From Treponema sp. UBA1240 (GTDB lineage: Bacteria > Spirochaetota > Spirochaetia > Treponematales > Treponemataceae): DNA of 17,597 bases. Made by a program: the position numbers and the translations under genes. The stretch spans positions 5,871 to 23,467 of the forward strand of contig DBWK01000143.1 in NCBI GenBank assembly GCA_002308875.1, in the 5' to 3' direction. Below the pieces are notes generated by a model. The model made no database searches. It was not told where the DNA came from and saw only the letters and a program-made list of their open reading frames with translations. This document shows, in pieces, positions 7,608-14,951 of this stretch (positions within the stretch are counted from its first letter, which is position 1; each line of letters starts with the position of its first letter).

Positions 7608-8786
7608 TTAAGCGGTTATCAACCTAACTGCAATTACGCCGTCAATTGCACGGAGCTTGTCGGCAATATCGTCGCCAATTTTGTTTTCAACATCGATGAT
7701 GTTGTACGCAACATCTGCGCGGTTTTGGTTGACCATTGCCGCAATGTTGCATTTTGCATCCGCAAGCACGGTTGTAATCTGACCGACCATGTTCGGTATG
7801 TTTTTGTTCGCAATACAGATGCGTGTTCCGTTTTCAGGAACAGGTTCATCCATCCGGCACTTAGGAAAGTTAACGGAATTAACAATGTTTCCGTTTTCAA
7901 GAAAATCGCGCAGCTGTGCAACAGCCATAAACGCGCAGTTGTCTTCGGCTTCGGGTGTTGATGCGCCGAGGTGCGGGAGGCAGATAACTTTGTCGTTTTT
8001 AAGCAGGTCTTCGTCAGCAAAGTCACATGTGTAACCCGCAACCTTGCCGCTGTCGATTGCAGCAAGCAAGTCCTTGTTTACAACAAGTCCGCCGCGTGCA
8101 AAGTTGAGAAGGCGTACACCTTTTTTCATGATGCTGATGCGGTCTGCGTTGATAAAGCCCTTTGTGTCGTTTGTCTGCGGAATATGAATTGTAATGTAGT
8201 CAGATTTTGACAAAAGTGCATCAAGGCTTTCAGCCTTGTGAACGGCGCGGCTGAGTGACCATGCGGCATCAACAGAAAGATACGGGTCATAGCCGATTAC
8301 TTCCATACCAAGTCCGATTGCGGCGTTTGCAACCATTGCACCGATTGCACCAAGTCCGATTACACCAAGTGTTTTGCCTTTGATTTCCGGTCCTACAAAC
8401 TGGCTTTTGCCTTTTTCGGCAAGATCAGGAATTTCATCACCTTTACCCGCGAGTGTTTTTGCCCAGGCAGCCGCTGCGTGAACAGGCCGGCTTGAAAAAA
8501 GCAGGGCTGCAATAACAAGTTCTTTAACAGCGTTTGCGTTTGCACCCGGTGTGTTGAATACAACAATTCCTTTTGCGGTCATTGCCGGAATCGGAATATT
8601 GTTTGTTCCTGCACCGGCACGTGCAACAGCTTTTACGGTTGCAGGAATTTCCATTGTGTGCATATCCGCAGAACGCAGCAGAATTGCATCAGGATTAAGA
8701 ATTTCACTTGCAATTTCATAATCCTCACGGGGAAATTTAGCAAGTCCGTCAGGTGATATTTTATTCAGTGTTTGAATTTTGTACAT
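7608..8786 (-). CDS. serA: D-3-phosphoglycerate dehydrogenase with C-terminal ACT domain
   Basis: SerA oxidises 3-phosphoglycerate to 3-phosphohydroxypyruvate with NAD+, the first step of serine synthesis. The 392-residue protein has the NAD-binding GLGAIG (144-149) with an acidic residue at the next strand end (YDPY). It shows the catalytic set Arg231 (NFARGGLVVN), Glu259 (DFADED) and His272 (LPHLGAST). A C-terminal ACT domain (about 321-390) normally serves for serine feedback or oligomer contact. It is the short type without the extra intervening domain. AAGGAG is well placed before the ATG. It lies 36 bp after serC and is followed by a strong terminator, making it the last gene of rex-serC-serA. 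Confidence 0.95.
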   Translation of the reverse strand: MYKIQTLNKISPDGLAKFPREDYEIASEILNPDAILLRSADMHTMEIPATVKAVARAGAGTNNIPIPAMTAKGIVVFNTPGANANAVKELVIAALLFSSRPVHAAAAWAKTLAGKGDEIPDLAEKGKSQFVGPEIKGKTLGVIGLGAIGAMVANAAIGLGMEVIGYDPYLSVDAAWSLSRAVHKAESLDALLSKSDYITIHIPQTNDTKGFINADRISIMKKGVRLLNFARGGLVVNKDLLAAIDSGKVAGYTCDFADEDLLKNDKVICLPHLGASTPEAEDNCAFMAVAQLRDFLENGNIVNSVNFPKCRMDEPVPENGTRICIANKNIPNMVGQITTVLADAKCNIAAMVNQNRADVAYNIIDVENKIGDDIADKLRAIDGVIAVRLITA

Positions 8787-8822
8787 GTTAATCTCCTTAA
8801 AAAATTGTCCGCAGTATTAGTG

Positions 8823-9944
8823 TTATTTATTCTCGTCTGCGAACTTTTTCATAAAGTCAACAAGCGCCTTTACGCCGTCAAGTCCCATAGCGTTGTAAAT
8901 TGAAGCGCGCATTCCACCTACAAGGCGGTGTCCTTTAAGGTTTACAAGACCTGCAGCTGTTGCTTCTTTTACAAACTTGTCGTTGATTTCCTTTTCTTTT
9001 GCAACGGAAGCTTCGTCAGTTGCACCGGTCGAATACTTTGTAAGGAACGGAACATTCATCAATGAGCGGCTGCCTTTTTCGGTAGTAGCGTGGTAAAAGT
9101 CGCTGTTATCAAGGAAGTTGTACAGATAATCGGCTTTTTCACGATTGCGTTTGCCCATGCCTTCCGCACCGCCGTTCTTTTCGACCCAGTGAAGAACCTT
9201 GCCAAGTACGTAGATTGTGTAGCATGGCGGTGTATTGTACATTGAGCCGTTTTCGGCATGTGTTTTGTACATCAACATGGTTGGAGTTCCAGGACGGCAT
9301 TCATCGGGAATCAGGTCTTCGCGGATGATAACAAGAGTAACACCGGCAGGTGCAAGGTTCTTCTGAGCGCCAGCAAACAAAAGACCAAATTTGGTAACAT
9401 CGAGCGGTTCGCTCAATACACATGAAGAAATATCTGCAACCAGCGGAATGTTTCCTGTATCGGGAATATATTCGTAGTGAGTTCCCATAATTGTATTGTT
9501 AAAGCAGATGTATGCGTAGTCATAGTCGCCTGTGATTTTTTCTACACGCGGAATATATGAAAAGTTTTTATCTTCACTTGTTGCAATAACATCTACCTGT
9601 ACTCCGAGTTTTTTTGCTTCGGCAATTGCTTTTTTTGACCAAACACCGGTATTGATGTATGCGGCTTTGCCTGTTTTAATACCGAGGTTTTCAGCAACCA
9701 TTGCAAACTGTGTAGAACCGCCGCCCTGCAGGAACAAAACCTTGTAATTGTCAGGCACGTTCATCAGTTTGCGTACCATAGCTTCCGCATCGGCGATAAT
9801 CGGCTCGTAAAATTTTGAGCGGTGGCTCATTTCCATAACAGACTGTCCGGTTCCCTGATAATCAAGCATTTCTGCTGCACATTCTTTTAAAACTTCTTCC
9901 GGCAAGCAGGATGGTCCTGCTGAAAAATTGTACACGCGTTTCAT
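8823..9944 (-). CDS. serC: Phosphoserine aminotransferase
   Basis: SerC transfers the amino group from glutamate to 3-phosphohydroxypyruvate, giving phosphoserine; it is PLP-dependent and cytoplasmic. The 373-residue protein begins MKRVYNFSAGPSCLPEEVL, typical of the family. It has the substrate/cofactor loop LFLQGGGSTQFAM and the PLP-binding Lys195 in FAGAQKNLAPAG. HRLVGGMRASIYNAMG near the end is also a family signature. CGGGAG sits 6 bases before the ATG. The first bases overlap the rex stop (ATGA), so it is translationally coupled to rex. No phosphoserine phosphatase gene is in the window. Confidence 0.96.
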   Translation of the reverse strand: MKRVYNFSAGPSCLPEEVLKECAAEMLDYQGTGQSVMEMSHRSKFYEPIIADAEAMVRKLMNVPDNYKVLFLQGGGSTQFAMVAENLGIKTGKAAYINTGVWSKKAIAEAKKLGVQVDVIATSEDKNFSYIPRVEKITGDYDYAYICFNNTIMGTHYEYIPDTGNIPLVADISSCVLSEPLDVTKFGLLFAGAQKNLAPAGVTLVIIREDLIPDECRPGTPTMLMYKTHAENGSMYNTPPCYTIYVLGKVLHWVEKNGGAEGMGKRNREKADYLYNFLDNSDFYHATTEKGSRSLMNVPFLTKYSTGATDEASVAKEKEINDKFVKEATAAGLVNLKGHRLVGGMRASIYNAMGLDGVKALVDFMKKFADENK

Positions 9945-10576
9945 TTTTTGCTCCCGAGAACCGAATATTGTGCGGCAAGCTTTTGCAATGCATCAAGCAC
10001 AGATATGTTCTCAATTTTAATTGTTTCCGGCAATGATAGAATTGCCGTCGTAAAATTAACGATACCGGTTATTCCGTATTCAACCAGCTTTTCGGCTACT
10101 GCCTGTGCGGATTGCTCCGGTACGGTTAAAATGGCAAATTCAATCCGTTCATTTTTTATTACGGATTCCATTTGTGTGGTTGTGTAAAGAGGGAACGGAG
10201 AACGTAATGTTTCTGTCCTGTTAACGTTACTGTCGAATCCGGCGACCAATTTGAATGCGGTATTCGCAAAACCACTGTATTCCATAAGAGCTTCGCCCAT
10301 GCGTCCGAGCCCCACAATACAGCATTTGATTGTTTCGTCCGGTGATCCGATATACTTGTGTATCGTTGTCTTCAGTTCAGAAATTTTGTATCCGCTCGCA
10401 GTTGAACAATTTGCACCTAAAAGTGAAATATCCCTTCTTATGGTATCTCTTGACCAACCCGTAAGCTTTTCCAGTTCTGCGGATGAAACCACGGAAACAT
10501 CTTTTTCCAACTGATTCAGTAATCTTGCTAGAGAAACTAATCTGTCCAATGTTGGCTTTGGTATATCCGTTTTCAT
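9941..10576 (-). CDS. rex: Redox-sensing transcriptional repressor Rex
   Basis: Rex binds its operators when NADH is scarce and releases them when NADH/NAD+ rises. From the ATG at 10576 the protein has 211 residues, the usual Rex length. It has an N-terminal winged helix (IPKPTLDRLVSLARLL, then SSAELEKLTGWSRDTIRRDIS at 31-51) followed by a Rossmann domain with GLGRMG (89-94) and a C-terminal helix. An upstream in-frame ATG at 10633 was rejected because the promoter's perfect TTGACA lies on it (10630-10625), and one Rex operator falls between the two ATGs. AGGG precedes the chosen start. The gene is first in rex-serC-serA and should repress its own operon. Confidence 0.92.
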   Translation of the reverse strand: MKTDIPKPTLDRLVSLARLLNQLEKDVSVVSSAELEKLTGWSRDTIRRDISLLGANCSTASGYKISELKTTIHKYIGSPDETIKCCIVGLGRMGEALMEYSGFANTAFKLVAGFDSNVNRTETLRSPFPLYTTTQMESVIKNERIEFAILTVPEQSAQAVAEKLVEYGITGIVNFTTAILSLPETIKIENISVLDALQKLAAQYSVLGSKK

Positions 10577-10582
10577 ACGCCC

Positions 10583-10598
10583 TGTGAATAATTTCACA
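10583..10598. promoter_or_regulatory. Rex operator, downstream site (covers the start of transcription)
   Basis: TGTGAATAATTTCACA matches the core of the published Rex consensus TTGTGAA-N4-TTCACAA at every fixed position of the inner 16 bp. It lies over the predicted transcription start (about 10595) of rex and just before its ATG, a classic repression position. Confidence 0.85.
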
Positions 10599-10601
10599 GT
10601 T

Positions 10602-10630
10602 ACTGTACTGTTTTTTTGAATTTGTGTCAA
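10602..10630 (-). promoter_or_regulatory. Promoter of rex-serC-serA
   Basis: On the minus strand a perfect TTGACA (10630-10625) is followed after 17 bp by TACAGT (10607-10602). Transcription would start near 10595, inside the downstream Rex operator. The leader to the ATG at 10576 would be about 19 bases. Confidence 0.72.
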
Positions 10631-10638
10631 CATCTATC

Positions 10639-10654
10639 TGTGAAATATTTCACA
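10639..10654. promoter_or_regulatory. Rex operator, upstream site
   Basis: TGTGAAATATTTCACA is a perfect 16-bp palindrome. With the flanking base it matches 17 of the 18 positions spanned by the Rex consensus. It lies just upstream of the -35 box, and its centre is 56 bp from the other operator. Two Rex dimers would therefore bracket the promoter. Confidence 0.85.
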
Positions 10655-10686
10655 AGCACAAAAAAAATGAATAGTACTATACAATT

Positions 10687-10790
10687 TTAAAGTACGTACT
10701 TTAAGGAGCTACGGAGCGTACTTTACGACGCTACGGTCCATACTTTACGGTGCTACGGAGCGTACTTTACGATGCTAAAGTATGGACCGT
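10687..10790. repeat. 22-bp tandem repeat array with nested inverted repeats
   Basis: Three full 22-bp units (10696-10717, 10718-10739, 10740-10761) and a partial fourth (10762-10777) follow without spacers. Each begins GTACTTTA or ATACTTTA, and each full unit has GCTACGG at unit positions 13-19; the ends alternate GAGC, GTCC, GAGC. The left end forms a perfect 18-bp palindrome TTAAAGTACGTACTTTAA (10687-10704). The right end holds a perfect 15-bp inverted repeat (ACGGTCCATACTTTA at 10733-10747 with its complement at 10776-10790). It sits between divergent rex and uxuB, ending 17 bp before a TTGACA. It could be an operator array, a structured RNA leader or a dispersed repeat element; the sequence alone does not decide. 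Confidence 0.8.
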
Positions 10791-10807
10791 ACGAATGTAA
10801 TAAATAT

Positions 10808-10836
10808 TTGACAAAAACAGGCAAGTAGTTCAACAT
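10808..10836 (+). promoter_or_regulatory. Possible promoter of uxuBA
   Basis: A perfect TTGACA (10808-10813) is followed 17 bp later by a poor -10 match, CAACAT (10831-10836). TATCAT at 10836-10841 looks better but is too far away (22 bp). A weak -10 next to a repeat array would fit an activated promoter, but this is inference. Confidence 0.35.
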
Positions 10837-10855
10837 ATCATTAACGAGGCTCTGT

Positions 10856-12475
10856 ATGCTGGTACTACAAAAATCGGATTTAAAAAACAGACAAAAATGG
10901 ACTGATGCCGGAATAGAACTGCCGGATTTTGACATAGAAACCGTTTCTGCCACAACAAAACAATCACCCGCATGGATTCATTTTGGCGCCGGAAATATTT
11001 TCCGCGGTTTTATAGCTGAATTACAACAACAGTTGCTAAACGCAAAACTTGCACAAACAGGCATAATCGCCGTAGTTCCGTTTGACTACGATATAATAGA
11101 AAGAATTTTTACACCGTTTGACAACCTTACCTTGCTTGCAATAATGAACGCGGACGGCACACTCCGTAAAAAAGTTATTGCATCCGTTACTGAAGTTCTT
11201 CCGGCAAATTCAGCGAACAAAGCGGCATGGGAACGGCTGTGCAGGATTTTTACAGCACCGGAGCTGCAGATAGTCAGCTTTACAATTACGGAAAAAGGTT
11301 ATTCGCTGTATGGCATTGACGGCAACCTTACCCAAATTGCCGAAAACGATATGAAGAACGGAAATACCAAGCCGGTGCATACAATGAGTGTAATAACAGC
11401 ACTTTTATACGAGCGTTTCAAAAAGAACAAAGCTCCGCTTGCGCTTGTAAGTATGGACAACTGTTCACACAACGGCGAAACACTTAAAAAATCGGTATGC
11501 CAAATTGCACAGGCCTGGATAAAAAACGGATTTGTGGATGCCGGTTTTATGGATTATCTCACCGATGAACAAAAGATTGCTTTTCCATGGACAATGATAG
11601 ACAAAATAACACCTCGCCCGGCCACTTCCGTGCAAAAACAGCTTGAAGCACTGGGCATAACAAATATTGCGCCAATCACAACAAACCGGAACTCTTACAC
11701 AGCGCCCTTTGTAAACGCAGAACCGGCACAATACCTTGTAATAGAAGACAAATTCCCTGCCGGGCGCCCTGCTTTTGAAAAATTGAAAGATTGCGGTGTT
11801 TTCATGACCAACCGTGACACAGTAAACCGCGTTGAGCAGATGAAAGTAACCGCATGTCTTAATCCGCTGCATACAGCGCTTGCAGTTTACGGCTGTCTTC
11901 TGGGTTATAAGTATATTGCGGACGAAATGAAAAATCCGTACCTTACAAAGCTTATAAAGCGGATCGGCTATGATGAGGGGCTTCCTGTAGTAGCCAATCC
12001 GCGCATAATAAATCCGGCAGATTTTATAGAAGAAGTAATTACAAAGCGACTTCCAAATCCAAACATTCCCGACACACCGCAGCGCATTGCAACCGACACA
12101 TCGCAGAAAATTCCGGTGCGATTCGTCGAAACAATAAAATCATACATAAGTCAGAACAAGCCGATGGATTTTTTTGTCGGAATACCTCTTGCCATAGCCG
12201 GCTGGTTCCGATATCTGCTTGCGGTGGACGATAACGGAAACGCTTTTGAACCAAGTTCCGACCCAATGCTCGAGGATTTGCAGAAGGCTTTGGCAGGTGT
12301 AAGGCTTGGAGAACAAAACACCGCAAAAGGTGTTCTTCCACCGTTGCTAAAAAATAAAACGCTTTTTGGAACAGACTTGACGCAAACCGTTCTGGCGCAA
12401 AAAATAGAATCGTATTTTATTGAACTGACGGCGGGCAGAGGCGCGGTTGCAAAAACTCTCGAAAAATACGTTTAA
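10856..12475 (+). CDS. uxuB: Mannitol dehydrogenase-family oxidoreductase, probably fructuronate reductase (D-mannonate oxidoreductase)
   Basis: This probably interconverts D-fructuronate and D-mannonate with NAD(H) in hexuronate catabolism. The 539-residue protein belongs to the long-chain polyol dehydrogenase family. It has a nucleotide-binding IHFGAGNIFRGF (41-52), VSMDNCSHNG (199-208) and MIDKITPRP (248-255). The catalytic Lys/Asn/His region is MKVTACLNPLHTALA with K330, N336 and H339. K330 and N336 are separated by five residues; I recall four in characterised mannitol dehydrogenases, so the alignment there is uncertain. GAGG at 10846-10849 precedes the ATG. The following mannonate dehydratase gene is the main reason to prefer fructuronate over mannitol or other polyols as substrate. 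Confidence 0.88.
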   Translation: MLVLQKSDLKNRQKWTDAGIELPDFDIETVSATTKQSPAWIHFGAGNIFRGFIAELQQQLLNAKLAQTGIIAVVPFDYDIIERIFTPFDNLTLLAIMNADGTLRKKVIASVTEVLPANSANKAAWERLCRIFTAPELQIVSFTITEKGYSLYGIDGNLTQIAENDMKNGNTKPVHTMSVITALLYERFKKNKAPLALVSMDNCSHNGETLKKSVCQIAQAWIKNGFVDAGFMDYLTDEQKIAFPWTMIDKITPRPATSVQKQLEALGITNIAPITTNRNSYTAPFVNAEPAQYLVIEDKFPAGRPAFEKLKDCGVFMTNRDTVNRVEQMKVTACLNPLHTALAVYGCLLGYKYIADEMKNPYLTKLIKRIGYDEGLPVVANPRIINPADFIEEVITKRLPNPNIPDTPQRIATDTSQKIPVRFVETIKSYISQNKPMDFFVGIPLAIAGWFRYLLAVDDNGNAFEPSSDPMLEDLQKALAGVRLGEQNTAKGVLPPLLKNKTLFGTDLTQTVLAQKIESYFIELTAGRGAVAKTLEKYV

Positions 12476-12496
12476 TCACACACGAGGAACATAAAT

Positions 12497-13573
12497 ATGA
12501 AAATGACATTCAGATGGTTCGGCACAGGATTTGATTCAATATCCCTTTGGCAGATAAGGCAAATTCCGGGAGTAAAGGGAGTTATTACAACACTTTACGA
12601 CAGTGTGCCGGGAGAAGCATGGGATGTGAACAAAATCCGCGCGCTCAAAAAAGAAGTACAGGACGCAGGACTTGAAATTTCGGGCATTGAAAGCGTAAAC
12701 ATTCACGATGACATAAAAACAGGAACCGGGCGCAGGGATGAGTACATCGAAAACTACATTAAAACACTCGAACTACTCGGTAAAGAAGACATTCACATGG
12801 TCTGCTACAATTTTATGCCTGTTTTTGACTGGACGCGAAGCGACCTCGCAAAAAAACGTCCCGACGGTTCAACCGTTTTAGCGTATAATCAGGCCGACAT
12901 TGATAAAATAAACCCCGAAGAAATGTTCGCAAACCTTGACAAAAAATCAAACGGCTTTGTTCTGCCCGGCTGGGAACCCGAAAGAATGAGGAAAATAAAA
13001 CAACTTTTTGACGGGTACAAAAACGTTGACAAAGAAAAGCTTTTTAGTAACCTGGTTTACTTTTTAAAAGCAATTATGCCGGTATGCGACAAATACAACA
13101 TAAATATGGCGATTCATCCTGATGATCCCGCCTGGCCCGTTTTTAACCTGCCGAGAATTATAACCGGCAAGGACCAGATATTGCGAATGTTAAAAGCGGT
13201 AGACAACGTTCACAACGGAATAACAATGTGCACCGGCTCGCTCGGTACAAACCCCCAAAACGATTTGCCGGACATTATCCGCGCATGCAAAGGCAGAATC
13301 CACTTTGCCCACGTCCGAAACCTGTGGCATGAAGCACCCGGAAAATTTGAAGAAGCGGCACATCTTTCCGCGGACGGTTCGTTCGATATGTACGCAATTA
13401 TGAAAGCATTGTATGAAACAGGTTTTTCCGGTCCAATACGCCCCGACCACGGAAGAACGATATGGGGAGAAGTTTCCATGCCGGGATATGGTTTGTACGA
13501 CCGTGCGCTTGGTGCCGCATATCTTAACGGTCTTTGGGAAGCGATAGAAAAAAGCCACAGAGCAGAACACTAA
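12497..13573 (+). CDS. uxuA: Mannonate dehydratase
   Basis: UxuA dehydrates D-mannonate to 2-keto-3-deoxy-D-gluconate. The 358-residue TIM-barrel protein starts MKMTFRWFGTG, a common opening of the family. It carries the likely metal ligands His207 (IHPDDP), Cys245 (CTGSLG), His272 (FAHVRN) and Asp317/His318 (RPDHGR). The gene begins 21 bases after uxuB with a GAGG site, so the two form an operon. No 2-keto-3-deoxygluconate kinase or aldolase gene, and no uronate isomerase gene, is in the window. It ends 20 bp from the stop of convergent ompA, with no terminator visible between them. Confidence 0.96.
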   Translation: MKMTFRWFGTGFDSISLWQIRQIPGVKGVITTLYDSVPGEAWDVNKIRALKKEVQDAGLEISGIESVNIHDDIKTGTGRRDEYIENYIKTLELLGKEDIHMVCYNFMPVFDWTRSDLAKKRPDGSTVLAYNQADIDKINPEEMFANLDKKSNGFVLPGWEPERMRKIKQLFDGYKNVDKEKLFSNLVYFLKAIMPVCDKYNINMAIHPDDPAWPVFNLPRIITGKDQILRMLKAVDNVHNGITMCTGSLGTNPQNDLPDIIRACKGRIHFAHVRNLWHEAPGKFEEAAHLSADGSFDMYAIMKALYETGFSGPIRPDHGRTIWGEVSMPGYGLYDRALGAAYLNGLWEAIEKSHRAEH

Positions 13574-13593
13574 TCCGTTCCGCCCCATCAAAA

Positions 13594-14931
13594 CTAGTAC
13601 CAGGTGGAATATTCAAAAACCGGCTGAAGGGTTATTTGAACACGACGGTTCTTTGCGCGTCCTTCCGGTGTATCATTGTCCGCAACAGGCACATTTCCGC
13701 CGTAGCCCTTGTAGGTAAACAGGTCTTCCGGTACACCGCGCTTAACAATTTCATCAACAATTGTTTTTGCTCTTGCCTGCGAAAGAGGAAGCTCCGTGTT
13801 AATATCACCTATACGGGCAGTATGACCTTCAACCAGGATGGAGAAAGTATTAAAGCGTATAGCGTTCTTTATTGCTTCCGCAATCTGGTTCAAACGTTCA
13901 GATTCAGAAGGAAGAATCTCAGCCGAATCCGGCAGGAACTGGATGTTTTCAACAACAACCATAAGTCCTGTTTCGCGGTCAACCGGCGGAGCGGCTATGT
14001 TATCCTTTGTAATTCTCTTTGTCAAATCTTCAAACGCAAAGTAGTACGAATCATTTTTGAGCGGAACCTTAATCGGGTGTACAAGTTTTTCCTTGTCAAG
14101 AATAATAACAACTTTACCCTGCCGCAACAGTTCAAGATTTTCGGGAACAGTCAGAATTCTGAGCGCATCAGAATCTGAAATAACAGGGTCGGTACGGTTT
14201 GTTCCGTAAACCTGTCTTGCTTTTATGCGCAAAGGATCCTTTCCTACCCTGTCCTGATACAGGTTTGTGTCATCGCTGTAAACATAGTTTACAATTCCTT
14301 GCTGCGAAACAATCTCCGGCTCAACCATATTCTTTTCATAAAGCAGATTCATCTGCATATCCCAAATCTGCGGGAACAGACAGGGTTCAACCGAATCCGC
14401 AACAAACTCGCCGTGAACAGGCAGAGAACCGCGTGCGTCGATTATAATGCCCGAATATGCTCTGGAAGCAATCCTGTCCAGCGGCTTTTTGGGCTGATAT
14501 ACGTAAGTATGATTTATCAGGGTTTTTGAAATGCTGTTGAGCGAAATCATGTGCGAAAGTTCAAGATTGTTCGTTTCGTTCGAAAAATAACTGGGGGTCT
14601 TTTTACCGTTGTCAATGATGGTACTGAGCTGCTCCAGTGTTATTGTTCCGTTTGCAACCAAATCGCCGAGTGTTGTAAAAGAATTAACCCTTATTGAAAG
14701 CAGCGAATCTTTGACCAAAAGCGGAATTTGCATTGTAATGCGTTCAACGGCGGCATTTCTGCCGGAAGGCATTTTTATTCCGGCTTTTATAAGATCGAGA
14801 GAAATATTCGATTCAAAAGTTTGGGAAGTCCAGTCAATACTGCTTGAAGACTCTATAGTCTGGGCAAAAACAAAGCACAGCAGTGAAAAAACAAAACAAA
14901 GTACACAGATTTTTCCAAAGGTTTTTCTCAT
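13594..14931 (-). CDS. OmpA-family outer membrane/periplasmic protein
   Basis: The 445-residue precursor has a signal peptide (about 1-23, cut before QTIESS), an N-terminal region of roughly 300 residues that I do not recognise, and a C-terminal OmpA/MotB-like domain from about residue 325. That domain has NIQFLPDSAEILP, then EGHTARIGD and LSQARAKTIVDEI, and ends GRAKNRRVQITL. The Asp usual in the 'GHTD' peptidoglycan-contact motif is Ala372, while the partner Arg387 is kept. I recall a T. pallidum OmpA-like protein, Tp0624, of similar layout. ATG 14931 is 9 bases from GAGG; ATG 14937 is only 3 bases from it. It starts 20 bases after the transglycosylase gene, in the same operon. Confidence 0.88.
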   Translation of the reverse strand: MRKTFGKICVLCFVFSLLCFVFAQTIESSSSIDWTSQTFESNISLDLIKAGIKMPSGRNAAVERITMQIPLLVKDSLLSIRVNSFTTLGDLVANGTITLEQLSTIIDNGKKTPSYFSNETNNLELSHMISLNSISKTLINHTYVYQPKKPLDRIASRAYSGIIIDARGSLPVHGEFVADSVEPCLFPQIWDMQMNLLYEKNMVEPEIVSQQGIVNYVYSDDTNLYQDRVGKDPLRIKARQVYGTNRTDPVISDSDALRILTVPENLELLRQGKVVIILDKEKLVHPIKVPLKNDSYYFAFEDLTKRITKDNIAAPPVDRETGLMVVVENIQFLPDSAEILPSESERLNQIAEAIKNAIRFNTFSILVEGHTARIGDINTELPLSQARAKTIVDEIVKRGVPEDLFTYKGYGGNVPVADNDTPEGRAKNRRVQITLQPVFEYSTWY

Positions 14932-14951
14932 TATCATTTTCCTCAAAAAAA

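Noticed and set aside
10577..10633. Longer N-terminus for rex from ATG at 10633
   Set aside because: The promoter -35 box and one Rex operator lie inside these codons, and the shorter 211-residue product matches normal Rex length.
10687..10790. CRISPR array
   Set aside because: The 22-bp units are contiguous with no spacers, there are too few of them, and no cas gene is present.
13574..13593. Shared terminator between convergent uxuA and ompA
   Set aside because: The 20-bp gap has no hairpin followed by a T-run on either strand. The 2-bp gap at 6732-6733 likewise has none.
13534..14178. 214-codon open frame on the plus strand opposite ompA
   Set aside because: It overlaps the well-supported minus-strand OmpA domain, has no family resemblance, and is Arg/Asn/Phe-rich as expected of an antisense frame.
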